The translations under genes were made by a program, and so were the position numbers. From positions 558,001 to 622,000 of the forward strand of contig NZ_PYJN01000019.1 in the NCBI RefSeq assembly GCF_003025035.1: a stretch of 64,000 nt of DNA. Direction: 5' to 3'. A model generated the notes under the pieces. That model was not told the DNA's origin. It ran no database searches and saw only the letters and a program-made list of their open reading frames with translations. The stretch's first letter is position 1. Every line of letters starts with the position of its first letter. Positions 36,475-47,499 of this stretch are shown here, one piece after another. The DNA comes from Rhizobium sp. SEMIA4064. GTDB taxonomy: Bacteria; Pseudomonadota; Alphaproteobacteria; Rhizobiales; Rhizobiaceae.

Positions 36475-37356
36475 TTATCCCTTGACGGCGCCGGACATCA
36501 GTCCACGGACGAAAAACCGGCCGGAGACGATGTAGACGATGAGGGTTGGCAGGGCGGCGAGGATCGCGCCGGCGAAGTGGACATTGTATTCCTTGACCCC
36601 TGTCGACGACGAAACGAGGTTGTTGAGCGCAACCGTCATAGGCGTCGAATAGGGTCCGGAGAACGAAGCGCCAAACAGGAAGTCATTCCAGATATTGGTG
36701 AACTGCCAGATGACGGAGACGACGATGATCGGCCCGGAGGACGGCAGCAGGATACGCCGGAAAATCTGGAAGAAGCTCGCCCCGTCGATCTGCGCAGCGC
36801 GCACCAGCTCGGTGGGAAACGCCTCGTAATAATTGCGGAAATAAAGCGTGGTGAAGCCGAGGCCATAGACGATATGGACGAGGATCAGTCCCCAGATGGT
36901 TCCGGCGATGCCGAAGAAACCGAGAATGCGCGCCATCGGGATCAGCACGATCTGGAACGGGATGAAGCAGGAAAGCAGCAGCATGCCGAAGAAGATTTCA
37001 GCGCCGCGGAAGCGCCACTTCGTCAGCACATAGCCATTCAGCGCTCCGACCATGGTGGAGATCGCAACGGCGGGCACGACCATCAGGATCGAGTTGATGA
37101 AAAAGGGCCTGAGCCCCGTCGGCTGCACGCCGATCTGTGCCGTCGACCAAGCCGAAATCCATGGCTCGACCGTCCAGGTCTTCGGCAGGTTCAGCATCCC
37201 GCCCTGGCGGATCTCTTCGAGCGGCTTGAAGGAATTGACCAACATCACATAGAGCGGCAGCAGGTAATAGACGGCAAAAAGGATCAGTGCCGCATAGATC
37301 AGCCCGCGGGTCAGCTTGCCGTGCGAGATGGCGTTTTGCGGATTGGGGCTGCTCAT
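36475..37356 (-). CDS. Sugar ABC transporter permease, MalG type
   Basis: A 293-residue inner-membrane permease with about six helices and the EAA loop ELVRAAQIDGASFFQIFRRI that docks on the ATPase. Its ATG overlaps the stop of the MalF-type gene (ATGA). It forms the heterodimeric channel with that protein. Confidence 0.92.
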   Translation of the reverse strand: MSSPNPQNAISHGKLTRGLIYAALILFAVYYLLPLYVMLVNSFKPLEEIRQGGMLNLPKTWTVEPWISAWSTAQIGVQPTGLRPFFINSILMVVPAVAISTMVGALNGYVLTKWRFRGAEIFFGMLLLSCFIPFQIVLIPMARILGFFGIAGTIWGLILVHIVYGLGFTTLYFRNYYEAFPTELVRAAQIDGASFFQIFRRILLPSSGPIIVVSVIWQFTNIWNDFLFGASFSGPYSTPMTVALNNLVSSSTGVKEYNVHFAGAILAALPTLIVYIVSGRFFVRGLMSGAVKG

Positions 37357-38234
37357 GTGCGTTTCCCTCCGCCGATTTCCGAATAGAGATAGGGAATGAT
37401 GATGGCAAAGATCATCGCCAGCATGATGATCGCCGACGAGGCGCCGATGCCCATCAGGTTGCGGGTAAAGGTGTAGGAATACATGAAGGTGGCCGGCAGT
37501 TCGGTCGCCTGCCCCGGCCCGCCGCCGGTCAGCGCCACGATCAGGTCGTAGGCCTTGATGGCGAGATGGGCGAGCACGACGAAGGCCGAAAGGAACACCG
37601 GCCGCATCAGCGGAATGATGATACGGCGGTAGGTGGTAATGGCAGACGCGCCGTCGATCTGCGCCGCCTTGATGATCTCATTGTCGACGCCGCGAAGTCC
37701 GGCGAGGAACATCGCCATGACAAAGCCCGAGGACTGCCAGACGGCGGCGATGACGACGCAATAGATCGCCATCTTCGAATCCTTGATCCAGGTGAAGGAA
37801 AAACTCTCCCAGCCCCAGAGATGCATGGTGTTCTCAAGCCCGATGCCGGGATCGAGGAACCATTTCCACGCCGTCCCCGTGACGATGAAGGACAGCGCCA
37901 TCGGATAGAGATAGATCGGCCTCAACAGCCCTTCGGCGCGGATTTTCTGATCGAGCAGGATCGCCAAAGCGACGCCGAGGACCGAGCAGATGATGATATA
38001 GAACGAGGCGAAGATGCCGAGATTGGTGATCGCCCGCCACCAATGCGGCAGCGCCCAGAGCTTGCTGTAGTTGGCAAAGCCGACGAGGTTATAGGACGGC
38101 AGCATCTTGCTGTCGGTTAGCGACAGATAGCCGGTATAGGCGATGAAGCCATATACGAAGATTAGAATGACAACGAAGCTCGGGGCCAGCACCAGCTTGG
38201 GCAACAGCTCCTGCATTCGGCTGCGACTGTTCAT
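37353..38234 (-). CDS. Sugar ABC transporter permease, MalF type
   Basis: A 293-residue permease with about six helices and the EAA loop EIIKAAQIDGASAITTYRRI. The start at MNSRSRMQELLPKLV is preferred; 17 further codons upstream are possible but unlike the family. A palindromic repeat (38304-38455) separates it from the binding-protein gene upstream. Confidence 0.9.
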   Translation of the reverse strand: MNSRSRMQELLPKLVLAPSFVVILIFVYGFIAYTGYLSLTDSKMLPSYNLVGFANYSKLWALPHWWRAITNLGIFASFYIIICSVLGVALAILLDQKIRAEGLLRPIYLYPMALSFIVTGTAWKWFLDPGIGLENTMHLWGWESFSFTWIKDSKMAIYCVVIAAVWQSSGFVMAMFLAGLRGVDNEIIKAAQIDGASAITTYRRIIIPLMRPVFLSAFVVLAHLAIKAYDLIVALTGGGPGQATELPATFMYSYTFTRNLMGIGASSAIIMLAMIFAIIIPYLYSEIGGGKRT

Positions 38235-38303
38235 GGGTCGAACACCAGTTTTAACGCGTCCCGAATGGACGCGGGTTCCAAACATGCGAACTGCGAACGG
38301 AAC

Positions 38304-38455
38304 GCCCCCTCACCCTAGCCCTCTCCCCGAGGGGAGAGGGGACGACCTCGATCGCCGCATCCTCTCGATTCCAAAGAAGCCGAGAGACCGTCGAGGGCGC
38401 CCTATTCCCTTCTCCCCTCGGGGAGAAGGTGCCCGAAGGGCGGATGAGGGGGGGG
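38304..38455. repeat. Palindromic intergenic repeat, same family as 17677-17827
   Basis: It begins CCCCCTCACCCTAGCCCTCT and contains two perfect hairpins, CTCTCCCC-GA-GGGGAGAG at 38321-38338 and TTCTCCCC-TC-GGGGAGAA at 38410-38427, then ends in a G-rich mirror of the start. It lies inside an operon, between the binding-protein and first permease genes, where it could lower downstream expression. Confidence 0.8.
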
Positions 38456-38471
38456 GCTCGCTCCGAATACC

Positions 38472-39722
38472 TTACTTCGCAGCCGCAACCGCCGAGACGA
38501 GTTCCTTGACCGCATCGTCAGACGACAGATCGCCGTTGAATTCGCGGGTTACGACGTCGTAGATCGCATTCTTGACGGCGGCCGGATTGGCATGGCCATG
38601 GGCCATGGAACCAAACAGCGTGCCGTTCTTGTTGGCTTCGGCCAGATCCTTGATCGCCTTCTTGCCGCAATCGTCAAAGGCGGTATCCGGCACGTCGGTG
38701 CGGGCCGGGACCGAGCCCTTGACGACGTTGAAGGCCGACTGGAACGTCGGGCTTTCGATCGAGGACGCCATCTGCATCTGGGCCGGGACCTTGTCGGCGG
38801 ACACCTTGAACATCGCGAACTGGTCAGAGTTGAAGGTTACCGAGCCCTGCGTTCCCGGGAAGCGGATGCAAACGAAATCCTTGCCCGGCACCTTCTTTGC
38901 CTTCAGGAACTCGCCCTTGGCCCAGTCGCCCATGAACTGCAGGCCGGCCTTGCCTTCGATGACCATGCCGGAAGCAAGGTTCCAGTCGCGGCCGGAGAAG
39001 TTGTCGTCGACATAGGAGCGCAGCTTCGTCATGCGGTCGAAAGCTTCCTTCATCTTCGGGCTGCCGAGCGTATCGGGATCGAGATCGATGAAGGCCTTCT
39101 TGTAGAAGTCGTTGCCAAACGAGAGCACGACGGCATCGAAGATCGTCGCATCCTGCCACGGCTGGCCACCATGGGCGATCGGCGTGATGCCCTGTTTCTT
39201 AAAGTTGTCGAGCAGCGCGATCAGCTCGTCCCAATTCGCAGGCACCTTGCCGCCGGCCTTGTCCAGCGCTTCCTTGTTGATCCACACCCAGTTGGTGGAG
39301 TGGACGTTCACAGGCGCGGCGATCCAGTGGCCGTCATATTTGGAAAACTTCTGCAGGGCGGTCGGGACGACCTTGTCCCAGCCTTCCTTGTTGGCGACTG
39401 CATCGAGATTGCCGAGCGAGCCTTCCTTGGCCCAGTCGAGAATGTCGAAGCCGAGCATCTGCACGGCGGTCGGCGGGTTGCCGCCGGTGACGCGGGCGCG
39501 CAGCACGGTCATGGCCTCGCTACCGCCACCGCCTGCGACCGGCATATCGACCCAGCTTATGCCCTTCGATTCCAGGTCCTTCTTCAGCACTTCCAGTGCC
39601 GTCGCCTCGCCGCCCGAGGTCCACCAATGCAGGACTTCGACGCTTTCGCCAGCATGCGCCATGGTCACCGCGCCCGTCATCAAAAGGGCAGCAGCAGCCA
39701 CTGATGTCATCAATTTACGCAT
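38472..39722 (-). CDS. Sugar ABC transporter substrate-binding protein (glucose/mannose GtsA-like)
   Basis: A 416-residue family 1 binding protein. The signal peptide [20 protein letters not shown] is cut after AHA, with GGGAGG eight bases before the ATG. The mature start [20 protein letters not shown] and the [10 protein letters not shown] block resemble glucose/mannose-binding proteins (GtsA). Glucose, mannose or a glucoside is therefore the best guess. It heads the operon ending with the two GMC oxidoreductases, so the imported sugar is probably oxidised by them. Its promoter region is shared with a divergent LacI gene. Confidence 0.9.
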   Translation of the reverse strand: MRKLMTSVAAAALLMTGAVTMAHAGESVEVLHWWTSGGEATALEVLKKDLESKGISWVDMPVAGGGGSEAMTVLRARVTGGNPPTAVQMLGFDILDWAKEGSLGNLDAVANKEGWDKVVPTALQKFSKYDGHWIAAPVNVHSTNWVWINKEALDKAGGKVPANWDELIALLDNFKKQGITPIAHGGQPWQDATIFDAVVLSFGNDFYKKAFIDLDPDTLGSPKMKEAFDRMTKLRSYVDDNFSGRDWNLASGMVIEGKAGLQFMGDWAKGEFLKAKKVPGKDFVCIRFPGTQGSVTFNSDQFAMFKVSADKVPAQMQMASSIESPTFQSAFNVVKGSVPARTDVPDTAFDDCGKKAIKDLAEANKNGTLFGSMAHGHANPAAVKNAIYDVVTREFNGDLSSDDAVKELVSAVAAAK

Positions 39723-39835
39723 ATTTTCCTCCCGGTTTTCGTTAGATGAGCAGCAAGACCTCCTCCCGCCGCCCCTGCCCTTCACTCCCCGTAAAGAACA
39801 AAACTCGTCATGGCCTTTCAGGGTCAGACGCTCAA

Positions 39836-39851
39836 TTTAAAACGTTATAAA
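39836..39851. promoter_or_regulatory. Probable LacI-type operator 1 (TTTAAAACGTTATAAA)
   Basis: An imperfect palindrome around a central CG, as LacI-family operators have. The 13-base core AATTTAAAACGTT recurs 120 bases further on. It lies 114 bases upstream of the binding-protein start. Confidence 0.65.
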
Positions 39852-39955
39852 TGAGCTATGTCAAGCATCCAATTCAACTGTCGATCTATGCAGAAATCGC
39901 TTTAAAACTAGCGTATTACGCTACTTCTCCTGGGAACTTCGAGGCGAAGCGTAAA

Positions 39956-39971
39956 TTTAAAACGTTTTCAT
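39956..39971. promoter_or_regulatory. Probable LacI-type operator 2 (centre AAAACGTTTT)
   Basis: A perfect 10-base palindrome AAAACGTTTT at 39959-39968 preceded by the same AATTT as in operator 1; the centres are exactly 120 bases apart, which would suit DNA looping. It lies 63 bases upstream of the chosen lacI start. Confidence 0.65.
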
Positions 39972-40033
39972 TCGTTGGATTGTGTACTGCCGATACTCGC
40001 GGTAGATTGCCAGGACCGAGCCATGACAGGACC

Positions 40034-41086
40034 GTGAGTTTGACCGACCTACCCTCCTCTCCAACTAAGCCTGGAAGTGCCAAACCGACTTTGCGGACGA
40101 TTGCGGAATTGACCGGTCTCGCTGTGACCACGGTATCGCGAGCGCTGAGTGATGCGCCGCAGATCTCGCTGGAGACGCGGCAGCGGGTGCATCAAGTCGC
40201 TCGTGACATCGGCTATATGCCTGACCGCGCCGCCCAGCGTTTGAAAACGGGGCGCACCAATGTGATCAGCATCCTTCTCGACCCCCACGAGGAGGTCGTC
40301 GGCTTCGGCACCTCGATCATGTACGGCATCACTAAGGCCCTGCAGAAGACCTCCTACCACCTGATCGTCATGCCCAACTCCCTGGCGACCAGCAACATCG
40401 ATGCGGTCGACTATATCCTGCGCAACAATCTCGCCGACGGGCTGATCTTCTCGCGAACCGAGCCGCTCGACCCGCGTGTGCGCCGGCTGCTGGAACACGG
40501 CTTTCCCTTCGTGTGCCATGGACGCACGGAATTCTCGACACCGCATCCCTTCGTCGACTACGACAATTTCGCCTTTGCCTACGAGGCCACACGCCGCCTG
40601 ATCGCCAAGGGTCGGCGCAAGGTGACGATCGTGCTGCCGCCAAAGCGCCTCACCTTCCACCAGCACATGCTGCACGGTTTCATGACGGCCGTCCGCCAGG
40701 CCGGCATCGCCTATGAGATCCCCGAGAATATCAACCTCGATTCGCCGGCCGATATGGTGCGCGATCACTTCCGTCGTCGCGCCGAGGCATCGGATGCCCC
40801 GGATGGTTTCATCTGTCCCGGCGAAGTTTCCGCACTCGCCGCCATCAGTGCCCTGAGCGATCTCGGGCACACCCTGAGCGTGAATTACGATATCGTTGCC
40901 AAGCAGACCTCGCGGCTGCTCAGCCAGATTCAGCCGAAGGTCGATACGATTTATGAAGACCTGACGGCGGCGGGCGAACAGCTCGGCCGTATCCTGCTGA
41001 AGCGCATCGCCAACCCGGAAGCCGACGACCTGCAATTGTTGCAGCCGCCGCAAATCGGCTTTCCCACGACGACGACGACCGGCTGA
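40034..41086 (+). CDS. LacI family regulator of the GMC/ABC operon
   Basis: A 350-residue regulator with a lambda-repressor-like helix-turn-helix (LRTIAELTGLAVTTVSRALS) near residues 19-38 and a periplasmic-binding-protein-like effector domain. The frame is open from 39851, but the first 61 codons read through AT-rich operator-like DNA and do not resemble a LacI protein. The GTG at 40034 gives normal length; its ribosome-binding site (ACAGG) is too close, so a TTG two codons on is an alternative. It is divergent from the GtsA-like importer operon. Confidence 0.85.
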   Translation: MSLTDLPSSPTKPGSAKPTLRTIAELTGLAVTTVSRALSDAPQISLETRQRVHQVARDIGYMPDRAAQRLKTGRTNVISILLDPHEEVVGFGTSIMYGITKALQKTSYHLIVMPNSLATSNIDAVDYILRNNLADGLIFSRTEPLDPRVRRLLEHGFPFVCHGRTEFSTPHPFVDYDNFAFAYEATRRLIAKGRRKVTIVLPPKRLTFHQHMLHGFMTAVRQAGIAYEIPENINLDSPADMVRDHFRRRAEASDAPDGFICPGEVSALAAISALSDLGHTLSVNYDIVAKQTSRLLSQIQPKVDTIYEDLTAAGEQLGRILLKRIANPEADDLQLLQPPQIGFPTTTTTG

Positions 41087-41147
41087 TGCCGCTATCGCGT
41101 CGCTGTTTTGTCGGGTTGTTCGCGCCCAAACCGCCATCGATCCGATC

Positions 41148-42656
41148 CTACCTCGGCATCCACCAGCCGGTGCGTCGGCCGATATGCATGTTGAGCGTTT
41201 TTGTCTCGGTATAGTCCTCCACCGCATGCCGGCCGAGCTCACGCCCCAGCCCTGATTGGCGATAGCCGCCGAAGGGCAGTTCCGCCGCGCCATCCATGAA
41301 GGTATTCATCCAGATCGTGCCGGCCCGCACCCGCCGCCCGATCGTCATGCACGTATCGAAATCGCGGCTCCAGACGCCGGCGGAAAGGCCGTAGTCGACA
41401 GAATTGGCGATGCGGATCGCATCTTCGGTCGTGTCGAACGTCAGCACGGAAAGGACGGGCCCGAACACCTCCTCCTTCGCCACCGCCATCTCTGGCTTGA
41501 CGTCCGAAAGGATGGTCGGCGCCATGTATTGGCCGAAGCCGAAGTCGATCTGGCTGCCGCCATGCGCCACGGTTGCGCCGCTCTTTGCCGCGCCGGAGAT
41601 ATAACCTTGAATCTTCTGCAAATGCTGCGGCGTGATGATTGCCCCGACCTGCGTTGAGGGGTCGAGCGGGTCGCCGACCTTCACTTTCTCCGACAGGCTG
41701 GCGATACGCGCCGTAACGTCCTCAGCGATATCCCGATGGACGATCAGCCGCGAACCGGCATTGCAGCACTCGCCGGCGTTGAAATAAGCGCCGAACACCG
41801 CGGCATCGACGAACTCGTCGAGATTGGCATCCGGAAAGACGATCTGCGGGTTCTTGCCGCCGAGTTCGAGCGAGACCTTCTTCAGCGTCTGCGCCGCATT
41901 CGCCATGGTCAGTCGCCCAACGCCGGTCGAACCGGTGAAGGAGATCATATCGACATCCGGATGGCTGGTCATCGGCGCACCGACATCGGCACCCGTGCCG
42001 ACAAGGATATTGACGACGCCGGCCGGCACGCCGGCCTCCATCAGGATCTCACCGAGCACCAGTGTCGAACCTGACGTCAACTCGGATGGCTTGACCACTG
42101 CCGTGCAGCCCGCCGCAAGCGCGAATGGTAATTTCTGGCTTACGATCAAGAATGGGAAATTCCAGGGTGTGATGATCGAGACGACCCCGATCGCTTCGCG
42201 CAGCACCACGCCCATCGTGCCGTCGCCGAGCGTATTGTAGCTCTCGCCATGCAGGTCTCGGGCAAGGGCGGCCGCATAGCGCCAGATATCGGCCGAACCG
42301 CTGATCTCGGCGCGCACCTGGGTGATTGGCTTGCCCGCTTCGATCGCATCGAGGTAGGCGAGCTCTTCGGCTCGTGCCGAGATCATGTCGGCGACTTTCA
42401 ATAGGATGTTAGAGCGTTCCGCCGCCGTCATGCGCGGCCAGGGACCGTGGTCGAACGCCTTGCGCGCAGCGGCAATCGCCTTATGCACATCGTCCTTGGT
42501 CGCGGATTTATACCGACTGACGGTGACGCCATGGCTCGGCGCCACACGCTCGATCGTACCGGTCTCGACGCCTTCGACCCATTTGCCGTCGATCAGCATC
42601 TTGAAGTCACGCACTTTGACATCTGGAAGCGCTTGGGGCTTCACAAGGACCGTCAT
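41148..42656 (-). CDS. Aldehyde dehydrogenase family protein
   Basis: A 502-residue NAD(P)-dependent enzyme. The catalytic Cys lies in FNAGECCNAGSR, the general-base Glu in SLELGGKNPQIVF, and cofactor segments in TPWNFPF and FTGSTGVG. The start at 42656 gives good spacing from GGGAG and overlaps the enoyl-CoA hydratase stop (TGATG); an ATG two codons earlier is possible. It resembles betaine-aldehyde or aminobutyraldehyde dehydrogenases but ends a catabolic operon with CoA enzymes, so its substrate aldehyde is unknown. Confidence 0.9.
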   Translation of the reverse strand: MTVLVKPQALPDVKVRDFKMLIDGKWVEGVETGTIERVAPSHGVTVSRYKSATKDDVHKAIAAARKAFDHGPWPRMTAAERSNILLKVADMISARAEELAYLDAIEAGKPITQVRAEISGSADIWRYAAALARDLHGESYNTLGDGTMGVVLREAIGVVSIITPWNFPFLIVSQKLPFALAAGCTAVVKPSELTSGSTLVLGEILMEAGVPAGVVNILVGTGADVGAPMTSHPDVDMISFTGSTGVGRLTMANAAQTLKKVSLELGGKNPQIVFPDANLDEFVDAAVFGAYFNAGECCNAGSRLIVHRDIAEDVTARIASLSEKVKVGDPLDPSTQVGAIITPQHLQKIQGYISGAAKSGATVAHGGSQIDFGFGQYMAPTILSDVKPEMAVAKEEVFGPVLSVLTFDTTEDAIRIANSVDYGLSAGVWSRDFDTCMTIGRRVRAGTIWMNTFMDGAAELPFGGYRQSGLGRELGRHAVEDYTETKTLNMHIGRRTGWWMPR

Positions 42657-43429
42657 CACCATTCTCCCTTGAATTCGGCAGTGCGTTTGCCGGCAAAGGC
42701 CGCAACGCCCTCCTTGAGGTCGCCGGTCTTGGCGACCAAGATCGATCCCAACGCCTCGACAGCCGAGCCATTATCCTCGCCATTGGCCGAAGCGATCATC
42801 AGCTTCGCAATCTCCAACGCCGCCGGTCCGCGCGCAGCAATACGTGCTGCATACTCCCTCGCCGCGGCAAGCACCGTTCCGGTTTCGACGACGGCGTCCA
42901 CGAGACCGTAGCCGCGTGCCTCCTCGGCGGAAAACATCTCCCCGCCCAACACCATGCGGCGCACGATCTGGGCGCCAAACCGCTTGGTAAGCCGCTGCGT
43001 ACCAGACCAGCCGGGCACCATGCCGAGGCTTGTCTCCGGCAGGCCGATCCTGATCTGGCTTTCCGCAATGCGGATATCTGCCGCCGCCGCCAGCTCCAGC
43101 CCACCGCCGAGCGCGTGACCGTTCAATGCCGCGATCACCGGCATGCGCAGCGTCGCCAGCCGATCGAAGACACGATGGCCGAAGCGCACCCAGGCATGAC
43201 CGAACTCATTGGCCGCCATATCGCTCCAGGCCTTGACATCACCCCCGGCTGAAAAGGCCTTGCCTTCGCCTGTGAGGATCGCGACCCGCACAGCACCATT
43301 CGCCTCCACGTCGTCACAGGCAGCCGCCAGCGCCTTCAGCATGTCGATATCGAAGGCGTTAAGCTTCTCCGGCCGCGAGACCATGATGGTCGCGATGAAA
43401 CCCTCAACGGAAACCTTGATCTCACCCAT
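42656..43429 (-). CDS. Enoyl-CoA hydratase/isomerase family protein
   Basis: A 257-residue crotonase. The oxyanion-hole segments are KLNAFD and KAFSAGGDVKAW, and HALGGGLELAAAADIRIA with GLPETSLGMVPGWSG follows, retaining one of the two crotonase catalytic glutamates in LPE. It handles a CoA thioester by hydration, isomerisation or C-C cleavage. The start MGEIKVSVEG has AAGGAG upstream and overlaps the CoA-transferase stop by eight bases. A CoA-ester intermediate is therefore part of the operon's pathway. Confidence 0.9.
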   Translation of the reverse strand: MGEIKVSVEGFIATIMVSRPEKLNAFDIDMLKALAAACDDVEANGAVRVAILTGEGKAFSAGGDVKAWSDMAANEFGHAWVRFGHRVFDRLATLRMPVIAALNGHALGGGLELAAAADIRIAESQIRIGLPETSLGMVPGWSGTQRLTKRFGAQIVRRMVLGGEMFSAEEARGYGLVDAVVETGTVLAAAREYAARIAARGPAALEIAKLMIASANGEDNGSAVEALGSILVAKTGDLKEGVAAFAGKRTAEFKGEW

Positions 43430-45035
43430 GGCGTGCTCCTTCCAGAACACGGCTCGCCTTCGCAGGCAGCGTCAGACCGATCGGCGTCTCATGGAACAGA
43501 GCTGCATCCATCACCTTCAGCCGGTCGGAGACGAGCAGCGGAAATTCCGACTGATCGAGAATATGCGCCTCCAAATCGACGCCGGGCGCAATCTCCGTCA
43601 GCAACAAACCATCCGGCGTCAGCTTCATCACGCAGCGCTCGGTGACATAGGTGATATCCTGCCCCTGCGCGACGCCGCGTGGGCCGGAGAAGGTGACGTG
43701 TTCGACGGCGTTCACCAGCTTTTTGAGCTTGCCTTCCTTCTCGATGATGAGCCGTCCATCCTCGACACCGAGCTTGGCACCCGCATTGAACATGCCGGAG
43801 AAGACGATCTTCTTCGCCCGCGCCGTGATATCGACAAAGCCGCCGGCGCCCGCCGTCACATGCGGGCGGAAGCTAAGCCGGGAGACATTGACCGATCCGT
43901 CGCGGTCGATCTCCAGGAAAGAGAGAAGCGAGGCGTCGAAGCCACCACCCTGGAAATAGGTGAACTGATAGGGCGACGGCATGAAGGCATCTGCGTTGGA
44001 GGCACAGCCGAAGGCAAAATCAAGCAGCGGCACGCCGCCGACTGCTCCTTGCTCGATCACCCAGGTGACCGCGCCATGCAACCCCTCTTCCATCAGGATA
44101 CGCGGCACATTGGCCGAAATGCCGAAGCCGAGATTGACGGCGCTGCCGGATTGCAGCTCCTGCGCCACCCGCCGGGCAATGACCTTCTGAATATTGAATT
44201 CCGGCACACGGAAGCTGTCGAGCGGCCGAAAGATTTCCCCCGAGATCGCCGGATCGTAAAGCGTCTGCGTCGTCTGTTTCTGATCCTGATCGACGACGAT
44301 ATAGTCGATGAGAACACCGGGAACGCGCACGTCATGCGGTTTCAGCGAGCCTTCCTTGGCAAGGCGCTTGACCTGAGCGATCACGATGCCACCATTGTTG
44401 CGGGCGGCGAGTGCCTGATCGAGCCCGCCGAGATAGGCACCTTCATGTTCATAAGTGAGATTGCCACGCTCATCGGCGGTCGTGGCCCGGATGATCGCCA
44501 CCTGCGGCGCGATCGCCTTGAAGTAGAGCCAGTCTTCACCCTCGAAACGGGTTCGCTTCACCACCGGCTCAGCCTCGGCTGCCGCATTCATGGCGCAGCC
44601 CTCGCGCTCCGGGTCCACGAATGTATCGAGGCCGACCTTGGTCAACACGCCAGGACGCTTGGCCGCTGCTTCGCGATGCATGTCGAAGAGAATGCCGGAG
44701 GGAATATTATAGGCCGCCACATCGTTGCTGCCGATCATCTGCCAGATCAGCGGCGGCTCGGAACTGGACGGCCCGGACGGATAGGAGCCCCCGATGATCT
44801 TCTTCAGCAGGCCTTTCTTGGCGATATGATCGACGCCCTTGATGCCGCTCATATCGCCCGCGGCGATCGGATGCAGCGTCGTCAGGTCACGCGGATGGCC
44901 GGTCGCGTCGAAACGCGCGCCGATCGCCTTCAGCATCAGGTCCGGGCAGCCGAGACCGCTGGAGGATGAGACGGAAACGATGGCGCCATCCGGGATCAGG
45001 GCAGCCGCCTCGGCGGGGGGGATGTGCTTGTTCAT
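43422..45035 (-). CDS. Acyl-CoA:acetate/3-ketoacid CoA-transferase (fused subunits)
   Basis: A 537-residue family I CoA-transferase with alpha and beta domains in one chain. The N-terminal domain has SVSSSSGLGCPD and IGGSYPSGPSSSEP; the C-terminal one has GSAVNLGFGISANVP followed by LMEEGLHG, where the glutamate that forms the CoA-thioester intermediate is expected. It moves CoA between acyl groups. The start at MNKHIPPAEAAALIPDG was chosen, eight bases after the dehydrogenase stop. The acid it activates is not known. Confidence 0.9.
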   Translation of the reverse strand: MNKHIPPAEAAALIPDGAIVSVSSSSGLGCPDLMLKAIGARFDATGHPRDLTTLHPIAAGDMSGIKGVDHIAKKGLLKKIIGGSYPSGPSSSEPPLIWQMIGSNDVAAYNIPSGILFDMHREAAAKRPGVLTKVGLDTFVDPEREGCAMNAAAEAEPVVKRTRFEGEDWLYFKAIAPQVAIIRATTADERGNLTYEHEGAYLGGLDQALAARNNGGIVIAQVKRLAKEGSLKPHDVRVPGVLIDYIVVDQDQKQTTQTLYDPAISGEIFRPLDSFRVPEFNIQKVIARRVAQELQSGSAVNLGFGISANVPRILMEEGLHGAVTWVIEQGAVGGVPLLDFAFGCASNADAFMPSPYQFTYFQGGGFDASLLSFLEIDRDGSVNVSRLSFRPHVTAGAGGFVDITARAKKIVFSGMFNAGAKLGVEDGRLIIEKEGKLKKLVNAVEHVTFSGPRGVAQGQDITYVTERCVMKLTPDGLLLTEIAPGVDLEAHILDQSEFPLLVSDRLKVMDAALFHETPIGLTLPAKASRVLEGARHG

Positions 45036-45043
45036 CGTGACGC

Positions 45044-47094
<2,051 letters not shown>

Positions 47095-47135
47095 CCGTCT
47101 CCCCGCGAGATTCAAATTCTTTTGTTGCGGTGATT

Positions 47136-47153
47136 ATTTGGAACGTTCCAAAT
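47136..47153. promoter_or_regulatory. LacI-type operator, perfect palindrome ATTTGGAACGTTCCAAAT
   Basis: An 18-base perfect palindrome with central CG, 42 bases upstream of the lacI start. This matches the architecture of GalR/LacI operators. Confidence 0.82.
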
Positions 47154-47287
47154 TTTGTCAATGAAGAAATACGAAGATGAACGAGCGCGCTCGCGAACCG
47201 CATGGAAAATATAGGATTTAATTTGCCTTCAATGCCCGAAAGGCATTATCTGCTCGGCAGTCAATTTTTCGAAATATTGCATCAAAA

Positions 47288-47305
47288 TTTGGAACGATCT
47301 AAATC
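47288..47305. promoter_or_regulatory. Second LacI-type operator, 16 of 18 bases identical
   Basis: ATTTGGAACGATCTAAAT matches the operator at 47136 in 16 of 18 positions, 152 bases upstream of it. Two sites allow repression by looping. Nothing else was seen in this intergenic stretch except the terminator at 47413. Confidence 0.7.
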
Positions 47306-47412
47306 GCCAAGCTTTCCGGCCAGATCGCATCGATAGAAACGCGCCGAATATGCTGCTCCCCTGGAGCATGCTGCGCGACCGGATGGACGAACGCGCCGTT
47401 TCCTGATCCCCC

Positions 47413-47455
47413 AAAAAAGTTGCGCCTGCGGTATCGGCGCAGATACCGCAGGCGC
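47413..47455 (-). terminator. Intrinsic terminator after the Bax-inhibitor gene
   Basis: On the minus strand GCGCCTGCGGTATC-TGCGCC-GATACCGCAGGCGC is a perfect 14-base-pair stem, followed by AAC and TTTTTT. It lies 45 bases after the Bax-inhibitor stop and separates it from the LacI operon. Confidence 0.9.
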
Positions 47456-47499
47456 GTCATGCGTCCCTTTGAACCCCCAGGACGCAATCTTTGTCGGTG

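Noticed and set aside
39851..40033. N-terminal extension of 61 codons for the LacI protein
   Set aside because: The DNA is AT-rich, holds the second operator-like site, and the encoded residues do not resemble any LacI N-terminus, which normally begins a few residues before the helix-turn-helix.
43209..44969. Plus-strand open frame of 586 codons opposite the CoA-transferase gene
   Set aside because: Antisense to a gene with clear family I CoA-transferase motifs; no protein-like features.
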